From an uncultured Verrucomicrobiota bacterium (GTDB taxonomy: Bacteria > Verrucomicrobiota > Verrucomicrobiia > Opitutales > Seribacteraceae), in contig CACMBV010000012.1 of assembly GCA_902612125.1 (NCBI GenBank), positions 1-64,000 on the forward strand: a stretch of 64,000 nt of DNA. Reading direction: 5' to 3'. Numbering within the stretch: the first letter of the stretch is position 1; each line of letters begins with the position of its first letter. The translations under genes were made by a program, and so were the position numbers. A model generated the notes under the pieces. The model did not search any database and had not been told where the DNA came from. It was given only the letters and a program-made list of their open reading frames with translations. Shown piece after piece: positions 25,345 to 34,688 of this stretch.

Positions 25345-28300
25345 ATGAAATATATTTCAATTTGGTTATTGGTTATACCGTCGATTTTTACACTTGGAAA
25401 TCCGTCCCGTCTGGGAGTGCCTGAAGAATTGGAAGCCACGCTTTTCTCCTCAAGGGAACTCACTCCATGTGTTGCCTGTCTAAGTGCTGCTCCCACGGGT
25501 GAGGTGTACGCAGGAATTGATCAGATTGGCTCTCTGGGTAAGGGTGCCGGTTTTGGAAGAATTCTTCGTCTTTTTGATAAGAACAATGATGGCGTTTCAG
25601 ATGGTCATACCGTGTATGCGGAAATTGATAACCCCCGGGGACTAATATCGGTGGGAGATAAACTTTATGTACTACACACAAGATGGGGGGATGAGAAGAA
25701 GTTTGAAGGTATGTTTCTCTCCGTTTTGGAGGACAAGGATGGAGACGGAAAAGCGGATGGTCCGCCTAAGCACTTGGTTAAGGAAATCAGTACCCGAAAG
25801 TATAACCAGGTACGCGGGGTTGATCATACGACTAATGGGATACGGATGGGAATTGACGGATGGATCTATGTCGCGGTGGGCGATTTTGGGTTTGTGGATG
25901 CAACCGGAACCGACGGGACAAAATTAACCATGTATGGTGGGGGAATCATCCGGGTCCGGCCTGACGGAACGGAGCTGGAGACTTTTGCCCACGGTTTGCG
26001 AAATATTTATGATATCGCCATCGATCCATTCATGAATGTCTTTACCCGGGGAAACACCAATGATGGGGGAGGATGGAACATCCGTTTTATTCATGAGGTG
26101 CAAACCGGACAATACGGCTATCCCACCTTATTTAAAAGATATACTTCCGAGATCATTCCTGCCCTGGTGGATGTCGGGGGCGGTTCGGGAACGGGTGCGA
26201 TCTATTTTGACGAACCCGGTTGGCCTAAAAAATTTACCGGGGTTCCCATGATGTGTGACTGGGGCAGGGGGCATTTATTTATTCACCGGGTGAGTGCGGA
26301 TGGACCGACTTTTACCCAACAGCAGGAGGATTTTATCAAGTGTGGAAGAATTACGGATGTGGACTGCGATGGATCGGGTCGATTATTCATCGGTAGTTGG
26401 GGAAGTTCAGGCTTCAAGGGTGGGGATGATGGCTATATTTCCCGTGTGGTTCCCAAAGGATGGAAATATCAGAAGTTTCCTGACCTGAAAAAGGGAAATA
26501 AAATGGATCTGGCAAATTTATTAACCTCACCAAGTGCAAAGACTCAGCTTCATGCACAGCAAGAAATTTTGAGAAGAGGGGACATGAATAAGGAAATCCT
26601 GAATGTTGCCATGGACGCAAACCAAGCCACGAAGTCAAGAGTAGCGGCCATTTACACAGCAAAACAACTGCTCGCAGAAAAATCACATCCGCATTTATTG
26701 AAATTAGTTGAGGATCCGACTGTTGCAGAGCATGCCCTGCGGGCCCTGGCCGACCGAAAGACTGAGCTGAAGGGGGTTCCCCTGAAAGTGTTTACGGACG
26801 CCCTTAAAAACCTAAACCCGCGGGTACAGGTGGCGGCTGCGGTGGGTCTGGGGAGGTTAGGCGATCAAAAAGCAGCCAAGGACTTGTTGGCCGTTTCAAA
26901 TCCGCCTTCGATAGATCCTTTGCCCAGCATAGATTCAGTTCCTCCGGGAAATGAACCAGATGGGGAGGTAAAGCAAAGCCCCATTGTGGAGGGAAAAAGT
27001 GTTCATGAGTTTGATCTAGATGTAAGCGGATGGAACGAGCTTCATCTTACCTTGGGGGATGGTGGGAACGGCACGGGCAGTGATCATGGTTCCTGGTTTG
27101 ATCCGATCCTGATCAAAAAGGATGGTTCGATTTTAAGATTAATAGAATTAAAATGGTCCAAGGCCAGTCAAGGATGGGGGAAAACAAGGATTGGATACAG
27201 CCCAACGGGTGCCAAGCTTGCCCGTAAGGATGGCAAGCCTATGACGGATGGGATTGGTACGCACTCGGTTGGTTCGATCATTTATAAAAAATTGCCTGCA
27301 AATGTTGTTCGTTTTAAATGTACCGCCGGACTTGCAAGTACGGATCATGGAGGAAAAGTCCGTTTTTTTGTCAGTCAGACCCCGATAAAGAAATTGGCGG
27401 GAAGCGGCAGGGCTGAGATACCGGAAGGCCCGCACGCTATTCCCAACTCGGCAGTGGTTCTTCCCCATGTGGCAAGAAAGGCATTGGTGGAACTGGGTGC
27501 TGGGGATGCCTGCATTCAGGCAATTGGTAGGAAAAATCAGGAGGGAGCATTAATGGCGTTAAGTTATATGCATGATTCCAGAATTGTGGAACAATTGGTG
27601 AACAGGTTTTCGAAAATGTCAGACTCAATAGGTAAGCAAAGGGTAGCTAGAACTTTGATCCGTCTCGTGAACAAGGAAAAGATGTTCGATGGAGAGACCT
27701 GGTGGAGCACCCGACCGGATACACGTGGTCCCTACTATTATCCCACTCCCTGGGAGAGAACGGAAATGCTTACAAAAGCCGTAGTTGATGCAGCGAAGAC
27801 CGGATCGAATGAAATGAAGTTTGTAATTTCAGCATTGGCCAAAAAGGACCGGGTGGATTTGCACGGTCTTCCCAAGACCGAGGATGTTCAGGTTATTGCC
27901 AGAAATGAACCAAAAGTAAACCTCAAGAAGATTATGGATAAGCAGGGTCAGGTGGGGGAAATGAGTGTTGAGGACATATCGATCTCCCTTGATAAATACA
28001 AAGGGGATCTAAGCAAAGGGCCCGATCTTTTTGCCCAGCAGGGATGTGTTGCCTGTCATGCCTTGAAAAAGGATGAAGTACAAAAGGGTCCTTACCTCGG
28101 ACAAATCGGGGGAATTATGGATGCTGACCGCATAGCCATGAGTATTCTTCGTCCAGAGCAGGAAATTTCACAGGGTTTTAAAACCGTTTCAATCACCACC
28201 AAAAAGGGCGGGGCCCATGTGGGTTTTGTAACCAACCGTTTGAGCGATCAAATTGAAATGAGAGACATAGCCGGGACGGTTACCACATTAAAAACTTCGG

Positions 28301-28416
28301 AGATTGCCAGTGAGACCCTGCTACCGATCTCCATGATGCCGGCCGGTTTGGCCAATGGCATGTCCATGAACGACTTTGCATCACTGGTTCATTACCTGGC
28401 AGCTCAGAAAAACTAG
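25345..28416 (+). CDS. PVC-type haem-binding propeller protein with HEAT, NPCBM and cytochrome c
   Basis: This 1023-residue secreted protein begins with a short signal peptide (MKYISIWLLVIPSIFTLG) and a beta-propeller of the glucose/sorbosone-dehydrogenase type (GRILRLFDKNNDGVSDGHTV, NQVRGVDHTTNGIRMGIDGW). HEAT-like helices follow at about 390-520. An NPCBM-like carbohydrate-binding domain is inserted at about 550-680 (WFDPILIKKDGS, GIGTHSVGSIIYKKLP). More helices precede a C-terminal mono-haem cytochrome c with CVACH at C901. Such proteins may oxidise sugars and pass electrons to the haem; this is inference from domain order. A sulfatase follows 6 bases later with a good AGGAG ribosome site. 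Confidence 0.88.
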   Translation: MKYISIWLLVIPSIFTLGNPSRLGVPEELEATLFSSRELTPCVACLSAAPTGEVYAGIDQIGSLGKGAGFGRILRLFDKNNDGVSDGHTVYAEIDNPRGLISVGDKLYVLHTRWGDEKKFEGMFLSVLEDKDGDGKADGPPKHLVKEISTRKYNQVRGVDHTTNGIRMGIDGWIYVAVGDFGFVDATGTDGTKLTMYGGGIIRVRPDGTELETFAHGLRNIYDIAIDPFMNVFTRGNTNDGGGWNIRFIHEVQTGQYGYPTLFKRYTSEIIPALVDVGGGSGTGAIYFDEPGWPKKFTGVPMMCDWGRGHLFIHRVSADGPTFTQQQEDFIKCGRITDVDCDGSGRLFIGSWGSSGFKGGDDGYISRVVPKGWKYQKFPDLKKGNKMDLANLLTSPSAKTQLHAQQEILRRGDMNKEILNVAMDANQATKSRVAAIYTAKQLLAEKSHPHLLKLVEDPTVAEHALRALADRKTELKGVPLKVFTDALKNLNPRVQVAAAVGLGRLGDQKAAKDLLAVSNPPSIDPLPSIDSVPPGNEPDGEVKQSPIVEGKSVHEFDLDVSGWNELHLTLGDGGNGTGSDHGSWFDPILIKKDGSILRLIELKWSKASQGWGKTRIGYSPTGAKLARKDGKPMTDGIGTHSVGSIIYKKLPANVVRFKCTAGLASTDHGGKVRFFVSQTPIKKLAGSGRAEIPEGPHAIPNSAVVLPHVARKALVELGAGDACIQAIGRKNQEGALMALSYMHDSRIVEQLVNRFSKMSDSIGKQRVARTLIRLVNKEKMFDGETWWSTRPDTRGPYYYPTPWERTEMLTKAVVDAAKTGSNEMKFVISALAKKDRVDLHGLPKTEDVQVIARNEPKVNLKKIMDKQGQVGEMSVEDISISLDKYKGDLSKGPDLFAQQGCVACHALKKDEVQKGPYLGQIGGIMDADRIAMSILRPEQEISQGFKTVSITTKKGGAHVGFVTNRLSDQIEMRDIAGTVTTLKTSEIASETLLPISMMPAGLANGMSMNDFASLVHYLAAQKN

Positions 28417-28422
28417 GAGCAG

Positions 28423-29808
28423 ATGAAATCCATGAACGCTTTCTGGTTACTCGCGTTTTCCTGTTTAAGTATATATGTTGCACCTTCCTTATCTGCTCAA
28501 ACTCAGCCAAATGTGGTGATTTTATTGGCCGATGATTTAGGCTACAAGGACGTGGGCTGTTATGGAGGTCCGGTTAAAACTCCTGCAATTGATCAACTGG
28601 CCAAGGACGGCGTTCGGTTTACTGATTTTTATTCTGGTTGTGCGGTCTGTTCACCTTCCCGGGCCACGCTTTTGACAGGCAGGCATCACATAAGAACGGG
28701 TGTTTACAGTTGGATTTCCGATGAGTCGCAAAATTCTCACCTGCTTCTTCGTGAATATACGATTGCGGAAATTTTAAAGGATCGGGGCTATTCCACTGCA
28801 CATATTGGAAAATGGCATTTGGGTTTGCCGACAAAGAACCGGTCGAAGCCCACTCCCGGTCATCATGGCTTTGATTACTGGTTCACCACATGGAATAATG
28901 CATCTCCCAGTCATAAGAATCCAAAAAACTTTATTCGGAACGGACAGGCAGTCGGACCTTTGGAAGGTTATTCCTGTCAGTTGGTGGCGGATGAGGCTAT
29001 TGAATGGCTGGATAATCATCGGCATCCCAAGGCTCCCTTTTTTTTAAATCTTTGGTTTCATGAACCGCATGCCCCGATTGCGGCACCAGATCAAATAGTT
29101 TCCACTTATGGGGAATTAAAAGACAGGGCAGCGATTTACTCTGGAACGATTGAGAATTCGGATCGGGCCATCAGCCGGATCGCCGAAAAATTAAAGACCA
29201 TGGGGGTCAGGGAAAATACCCTTATCATTTATGCTTCGGATAATGGCAGCTACCGGGATGATCGTGTCGGAAATTTAAGGGGGAAGAAGGGTTCAAACTG
29301 GGATGGAGGAATTCGGGTGCCCGGTGTCATCTCCTGGCCGGCCGTAATCCCAAAAAATAGGGTCGAGAAACAACCGGCCGGGCTGGTTGATGTACTGCCT
29401 ACCTTGTGCGGATTATTAAATTTGGATGTTCCCCAGGATCGATTGATTGATGGTTCTGATTTGACCCCCTTGCTGAAAGGGAAACCAGAACAATTTAAGC
29501 GTCATCAGCCCATGTTCTGGCATTTGCAAAAGTCCCGTCCGATTGTAGCCATGCGAGACGGAAATTTCTCTCTGGTGGCCAATCCGGATTATGAAATTTC
29601 AACCTCGAATATGTTTCAGGAACACTGGATACCAAGTATAAAGGACGGAGGATATAAGGATTTTCAATTATTTGATTTGTCAAAAGATCCGGGTCAAACC
29701 CGTAATATTGCTGTAGAAAATCCTCAATTACTTACCAAGCTGAAGGTGACGCTATTGGAAATTAATCAAAGTATTATGGCAGATGGAACGGACTGGGATT
29801 TGCAGTAA
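28423..29808 (+). CDS. Secreted type I sulfatase
   Basis: A 461-residue sulfatase with a signal peptide (MKSMNAFWLLAFSCLSIYVA...SLSA), metal site LADDLGYKDVGCYGG, canonical CSPSR at C76 with ATLLTGRHHIRTGVYSWI, GKWHLG, ASDNGSYRDD, and NLRGKKGSNWDGGIRVPGVI. The block resembles arylsulfatase A-like enzymes. It follows the PVC propeller gene by 6 bases; the AGGAG sequence just after that gene's stop places the start firmly. The two genes probably form an operon that couples desulfation with sugar oxidation. Confidence 0.94.
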   Translation: MKSMNAFWLLAFSCLSIYVAPSLSAQTQPNVVILLADDLGYKDVGCYGGPVKTPAIDQLAKDGVRFTDFYSGCAVCSPSRATLLTGRHHIRTGVYSWISDESQNSHLLLREYTIAEILKDRGYSTAHIGKWHLGLPTKNRSKPTPGHHGFDYWFTTWNNASPSHKNPKNFIRNGQAVGPLEGYSCQLVADEAIEWLDNHRHPKAPFFLNLWFHEPHAPIAAPDQIVSTYGELKDRAAIYSGTIENSDRAISRIAEKLKTMGVRENTLIIYASDNGSYRDDRVGNLRGKKGSNWDGGIRVPGVISWPAVIPKNRVEKQPAGLVDVLPTLCGLLNLDVPQDRLIDGSDLTPLLKGKPEQFKRHQPMFWHLQKSRPIVAMRDGNFSLVANPDYEISTSNMFQEHWIPSIKDGGYKDFQLFDLSKDPGQTRNIAVENPQLLTKLKVTLLEINQSIMADGTDWDLQ

Positions 29809-30034
29809 TTTTACCCTTATATCAACTGGAAATTCTTGAATTTGCAGAAGGGTCTATCTTTGGCGGTTGGAGGTTTGCCCAACCCAAAACGGAACATGGT
29901 GAATTACGCTGCTCTTGAATTTAATCAACTAAAGAAAAGAATTTAGCATTTCCTGAGATTTTGACTGCAAGGTAGCATTTATCATTGTGGATGAATTCTA
30001 AATTTATCACCATAAAACCTTACTAAGCCTTTTT

Positions 30035-31471
30035 ATGAATAATTTCGTTCCCTTGATTTCCTTATCTTTGCTTTGGGTGTTCCCCATGCTCGCGAAACCT
30101 GTCAGACCAAATGTTTTGTTCCTTATGTCCGATGACCTCAATACGGCATTGAGTGGATTTGGTCATCCACAATGTAAGACTCCGGAACTGGACAAGCTTG
30201 CCAGTCGGGGCATGCGTTTTGAGAATATGCATTGCCAATACCCTGTTTGTGGATCCTCGCGTGCTTCTCTGATGTCGGGGTTATATCCATACACAAATGG
30301 AACACTGGGTAATGCAGGTACTTTGCGTGGCAACATGCCGGATGTGGTAACCATGTCACAGATGTTTCGAAATAATGGATATCGAGTGGGGCGTGTCAGT
30401 AAGATTTATCACATGGGCATTCCGCCTGAAATTCTGGTCGGCACAGCCACCCGTGATGATCCCCTCTCGTGGGATGAAGTGGTTAACATCAAGGCACCTG
30501 AGCAGCACGCCCCGGGTCAAAAAACAAACTGGTCACCCAAGGACAAGGGCTCCCAGTCTTTTACCGGAGTCATAGCCAAAGGCGATGATTTCGAGCATGC
30601 AGATGGGATGGCGGCAAGCCATGCAATCGATTTTCTTAAAAGATACAAAGATAAACCCTTCTTTTTGGCCTGCGGGTTTGTTCGTCCCCATGTCCCCCTG
30701 GTAGCTCCAGCAAAATATTTTGATCTTTATGACCGAGATGCGATGAAAGCACCGGTGGTGCCTGAGAATGATCTGGAAGATGTCCCTGTAATTATCCGCA
30801 ACTACAAGCGTAATAGTACGACTTATGGGGTTACTCCTGAATTGCACAAAGGATTGCTCGAGGCTTATTACGCAAGTATATCCTACATGGATGCTCAGGT
30901 TGGCCGAATCCTGGATGAACTTGAGGACCTGAAGTTGGCCGAGAGTACGATTGTGGTTTTTACCAGTGATCATGGATACATGCTGGGGCATCATCATAAA
31001 TTTCAGAAGCAACACCTGTTTGAAGAATCAACCCGTGTACCCTTCATCGTAAGTGTCCCTTGGATGAAAAAGCAACACGGCAAGGCTACAAAACAAATTA
31101 CCGAGTTAATCGATCTTTTTCCCAGCCTTGCGGATTTGAGCGGATTAAAGGCACCGAAGACCCTGCATGGTGAGAGCTTAGTACCGTTGCTTAAGAATCC
31201 ATCTTCTGCAAAGTGGAAAAAAGATTTAGCTTTTACCATAAGCCGGAATGGTGGGGAATCAATTCGCACTCACGAGTGGCGATACACGCACTGGGGTTTT
31301 GGGAACGCAGGAGAGGAACTCTATGATTTAAAAAATGATCCGGGAGAGTTCACCAACTTGGCTGATCATTCAGACTATTCCTCAACCTTGAAAGAACTAA
31401 GGGAAAAGCTTCTGACCAAACGAAGGGAAGCAGGCTATTCCCCTGACCGGTATGGTAAAAAGAAAAAGTGA
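30035..31471 (+). CDS. Iduronate-2-sulfatase-like sulfatase with CGSSR motif
   Basis: A 478-residue sulfatase with a signal peptide (MNNFVPLISLSLLWVFPMLA) and metal site MSDDLNTALSGFG. The active-site motif reads CGSSR at C72 followed by ASLMSGLYP; Ser replaces the usual Pro/Ala at the third position. The rest matches iduronate-2-sulfatase-like enzymes: KIYHMG in place of GKWH, FFLACGFVRPHVPLVAP, TSDHGYMLGHHHKFQKQHLFEESTRVP, and LYDLKNDPGEFTNLA. It ends with the lysine tail GKKKK. It is the first of three sulfatase genes separated by only 18-25 bases. The 226 bases upstream hold nothing I recognise except presumed promoter sequence. Confidence 0.93.
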   Translation: MNNFVPLISLSLLWVFPMLAKPVRPNVLFLMSDDLNTALSGFGHPQCKTPELDKLASRGMRFENMHCQYPVCGSSRASLMSGLYPYTNGTLGNAGTLRGNMPDVVTMSQMFRNNGYRVGRVSKIYHMGIPPEILVGTATRDDPLSWDEVVNIKAPEQHAPGQKTNWSPKDKGSQSFTGVIAKGDDFEHADGMAASHAIDFLKRYKDKPFFLACGFVRPHVPLVAPAKYFDLYDRDAMKAPVVPENDLEDVPVIIRNYKRNSTTYGVTPELHKGLLEAYYASISYMDAQVGRILDELEDLKLAESTIVVFTSDHGYMLGHHHKFQKQHLFEESTRVPFIVSVPWMKKQHGKATKQITELIDLFPSLADLSGLKAPKTLHGESLVPLLKNPSSAKWKKDLAFTISRNGGESIRTHEWRYTHWGFGNAGEELYDLKNDPGEFTNLADHSDYSSTLKELREKLLTKRREAGYSPDRYGKKKK

Positions 31472-31496
31472 ATTTCAGGTATTCGACATTTAAATT

Positions 31497-32906
31497 TTGA
31501 AATTTTCATCCCTCCTGTTTTCCCTTTTTTCATTTCACGCTTTGGCAATTAGTGCCAAAGAGAAACCCAATGTCCTCTTAATTTCCATTGATGATTTGAA
31601 TGACTGGGTAGGCTGCCTGGGCGGGCACCCTCAGGCGAAGACACCGAATATTGACAGGTTGGCCAAAATGGGAACCCTTTTCAAGAATGGTCATTGCCAG
31701 TCTCCGGTCTGTAATCCTTCCCGTGCCAGCATGATGACCGGACGCTACCCCCATACCAGTGGGGTGTATTTTTTAAGCCCGGATCTCAAGGCAGCCCCAG
31801 TTCTTAAAAACCTAAGAACCATGCCTGAAGTTTTTGCCGATCATGGCTACCAAACGATGGCAGCAGGCAAGATCTTTCACCGGGAAGACAGGCGCTTTTT
31901 TCAGGAATATTTTCCTACGGGTGGATTTGGACCTCGTCCCAAGAAAAAGATTTCACAACCGCATGGACATCCGCTGTGGGACTGGGGAATCTTTCCGGAT
32001 GATGACAATGTGATGCCAGACATGAAATGTGCTAAATGGGCAGTCGATCAATTGAGTCAGAAGCATGAAAAACCCTTTTTCATGGGAGTCGGATTTTACC
32101 GACCGCATGTACCCATGTTTGCCACGAAGAAATGGTTTGATATGCACCCATTAGAAAAAATTAAGCTCCCCGCCGTTCGGGTTGATGATCTAAAAGATCT
32201 TAGCCAGTATGGGATTGATCTCACAAATTTGAATCATGTTTCTCCCACCCATAAATGGGTAAAGAAGGCGGGACAATGGGAACATGCCGTTCAATCCTAC
32301 CTGGCTTCGGTAACTTTCGCGGATCATTGCCTTGGGCTTGTGCTCGATGCCCTGGAGAAAAGTGAGTATGCAGACAATACGGTTGTTGCCCTGTTTTCCG
32401 ACCATGGTTTTCACCTTGGTGAAAAGGAGCGATGGGCCAAGCGTTCCCTTTGGGAAGATGGAACCCGGGTGCCAATTATCTTATCAGCTCCCGATTTCAA
32501 AAGAAACCAGACATGCGATCGGCCCGCTGAGCTACTCGACATTTTTCCAACCTTGCTTGAATTGGCCGGATTGCCCGCCGACTCGACTCAGCAAGGACAG
32601 AGCCTGGTCCCCCTCATGAAGAACCCTCAGAGAGAATGGAAGCATCCCGCCATCACCAGTTTCGGACTGGGCAATTATTCGATTCGGTCTACCAATTATC
32701 GGTTTATCCAGTACTTTGACGGTTCCCGTGAGCTCTACGATCTGAGAGATGATCCTCATGAATGGAAGAACCTCATTGAAAATCCTAAGATGACACAACT
32801 TATCCAGGAACATGCATCCTTTATTCCACAAAAACAACACCCCATACTCCCCGGAAACTCCACTGGGCATAAGGCTTATGCGGCTGCGAAACAAAATATA
32901 AAATGA
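31497..32906 (+). CDS. Iduronate-2-sulfatase-like sulfatase
   Basis: A 469-residue protein from a TTG start, 25 bases after the previous sulfatase. It has a signal peptide (MKFSSLLFSLFSFHALAISA), metal site SIDDLNDWVGCLGG, and the motif CNPSR at C72 with ASMMTGRYPHTSGVY. FFMGVGFYRPHVPMFA, FSDHGFHLGEKERWAKRSLWEDGTRVP and LYDLRDDPHEWKNL are strong iduronate-2-sulfatase family features. It probably removes sulfate from a uronic acid or related residue in a polysaccharide; the substrate is inferred from the family. Confidence 0.94.
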   Translation: MKFSSLLFSLFSFHALAISAKEKPNVLLISIDDLNDWVGCLGGHPQAKTPNIDRLAKMGTLFKNGHCQSPVCNPSRASMMTGRYPHTSGVYFLSPDLKAAPVLKNLRTMPEVFADHGYQTMAAGKIFHREDRRFFQEYFPTGGFGPRPKKKISQPHGHPLWDWGIFPDDDNVMPDMKCAKWAVDQLSQKHEKPFFMGVGFYRPHVPMFATKKWFDMHPLEKIKLPAVRVDDLKDLSQYGIDLTNLNHVSPTHKWVKKAGQWEHAVQSYLASVTFADHCLGLVLDALEKSEYADNTVVALFSDHGFHLGEKERWAKRSLWEDGTRVPIILSAPDFKRNQTCDRPAELLDIFPTLLELAGLPADSTQQGQSLVPLMKNPQREWKHPAITSFGLGNYSIRSTNYRFIQYFDGSRELYDLRDDPHEWKNLIENPKMTQLIQEHASFIPQKQHPILPGNSTGHKAYAAAKQNIK

Positions 32907-32924
32907 TAATCTACACATTCATCT

Positions 32925-34532
32925 ATGAAGGGCATCTTGGTCGCTAAGTTAAACCTATTTGTATTTCTTTCTCTAGGGGCAAAGTTTAAACAGCCCGACA
33001 TTGTGGTGATCATGGCGGATGACGCCGGGTATTCGGATTTGGGCTGTTACGGCGGGGAGATCGAAACTCCTGTTCTCGACAAGCTTGCCAGGCATGGTTT
33101 GCGCTTCTCGCAATTTTACAATACGGGCAGATGCTGTCCCTCCCGGGCGGCCCTGCTGACCGGGGTCTACCAGCACCAGGCGGGGATGGGCCACATGTCA
33201 CGGGACCGTGGAATTAAGAGCTACAGCGGGACTATTCTACCGGGTGTTCCGACTCTCGCTGAGCTTCTTCGTAAAGGAGGCTACCGTACCATGATGACCG
33301 GCAAATGGCACCTCGGTACGGAACCTCATCAATCTCCCATTGCCCGGGGTTTCAACCGGTTCTACGGAACCAGGAACTTTATTGATTCCTACTTTACCGT
33401 TTTAAGGAATTGCCAAGTATACCTGGATGACAAGGAAGTGCTTCCCCCAACCGAGACACCGGTCAACCACCTCCACCCCGACCGAGAATGGTATACCACC
33501 GATGTCTTCACTGACTACGCCCTTCACTTCATGGAGGAGTCCTTTGAGAAGCACCCGGACAAGCCCCTTTTTCTCTATGTCGCCCACAACGCCCCGCATT
33601 TCCCGCTGCATGCCCGGGAGGAAGATACCAAAAAGTATCGGGGGCGCTTCAAGGACATAGGTTGGGACAAGCTCCGCCAAGGACGCTACGAACGGATGGT
33701 GAAAATGGGGTTGATTGAAAAGTACTGGACACTCTCGCCCTTGGATGTACCGGGATGGGAAACCTATGACGAGAAAATGCGGGACGAGCTTGATCTCAAG
33801 ATGGCTCTCTACTCGGCGATTATCGACCGGATGGACCAGAACATCGGTCGCATCGTGGATAAACTTGAAGCCGTTGGCCGTTTGGACAACACGCTTATCC
33901 TCTTCCTCGTGGACAACGGCGTCCCCGGGACGGGGGTTCATGACTGGCGCGGGCTGTTTGCCAAGAACGACAGGAATCCCGAAACCCGGGTGGATAATTA
34001 TGAGGAGTGGGGGCGTCTTGGAGGCTGGACCTCGAGCTCCGGTCGGGGGTGGGCCAACCTAAGCAATGCACCTTTCCGCATGTACAAGCGCTACACCCAT
34101 GAGGGTGGGGTAGCCACTCCGCTCATCGTGCATTGGCCCGCCGGCCTGAAGAGCCAAGGGGAGTTGCGTCATGCCCCCAGCCACATCATTGACATCGCGC
34201 CCACCTGCCTATCGGCTGCCGGTCTTTCGGCAAAAAGAATGGAAGGTAAGAGCCTGTTGCCGGTCTTTGTCAGGGATTCCAAGGATGAACGTACCCTCTA
34301 TTGGGAGCATGAAGGAAACCGGGCCGTGCGCAAGGGGGATTACAAGTTGGTCGCGATGCACGATGCCCCCTGGGAACTTTATGATATGGCGAAAGATCGC
34401 AGTGAGTTGAAGGATCTACTTGAAGATATGCCCGGTAAAGCCAACGAGTTGCGTCTCCTATACGAGGCCTGGGCCAAACGCGTTGGAGCTTTGCCTTGGG
34501 AGCAAGTCATAGCTGCGAGAAAAAAAAAGTAA
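32925..34532 (+). CDS. Secreted type I sulfatase (large arylsulfatase, CCPSR)
   Basis: A 535-residue sulfatase with a short N-terminal signal segment, metal site MADDAGYSDLGCYGG, and canonical motif CCPSR at C70 with AALLTGVYQHQAGMGHM. The layout resembles large arylsulfatases: MTGKWHLGTEPHQSPIARGF, VDNGVPGTGVH, and NAPFRMYKRYTHEGGVATPLIVHW. It ends with RKKK. The gene is visibly richer in G+C than its neighbours: the 60-base line at 33121, over the active-site region, holds 42 G or C, against 29 in the equivalent line (34861) of the next sulfatase. This suggests a different history from the adjacent genes. Confidence 0.94.
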   Translation: MKGILVAKLNLFVFLSLGAKFKQPDIVVIMADDAGYSDLGCYGGEIETPVLDKLARHGLRFSQFYNTGRCCPSRAALLTGVYQHQAGMGHMSRDRGIKSYSGTILPGVPTLAELLRKGGYRTMMTGKWHLGTEPHQSPIARGFNRFYGTRNFIDSYFTVLRNCQVYLDDKEVLPPTETPVNHLHPDREWYTTDVFTDYALHFMEESFEKHPDKPLFLYVAHNAPHFPLHAREEDTKKYRGRFKDIGWDKLRQGRYERMVKMGLIEKYWTLSPLDVPGWETYDEKMRDELDLKMALYSAIIDRMDQNIGRIVDKLEAVGRLDNTLILFLVDNGVPGTGVHDWRGLFAKNDRNPETRVDNYEEWGRLGGWTSSSGRGWANLSNAPFRMYKRYTHEGGVATPLIVHWPAGLKSQGELRHAPSHIIDIAPTCLSAAGLSAKRMEGKSLLPVFVRDSKDERTLYWEHEGNRAVRKGDYKLVAMHDAPWELYDMAKDRSELKDLLEDMPGKANELRLLYEAWAKRVGALPWEQVIAARKKK

Positions 34533-34688
34533 ATAAGTAATCAGCCTATTCAAAAGTTAAATCGGAAAGCTTCTATAGATTGATATTTTGTTTTTAGAAA
34601 AAGAAAATTTCTTCATGTCATCTTTTGCGTACCAAATTTTTTCTTTCCAGAGTCAAGCCCAGAACAACTGGTAAAAAAGCCAATAACC

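Noticed and set aside
33402-33941. 179-residue minus-strand ORF
   Set aside because: It is antisense to the G+C-rich sulfatase; long shadow ORFs are expected in such sequence.
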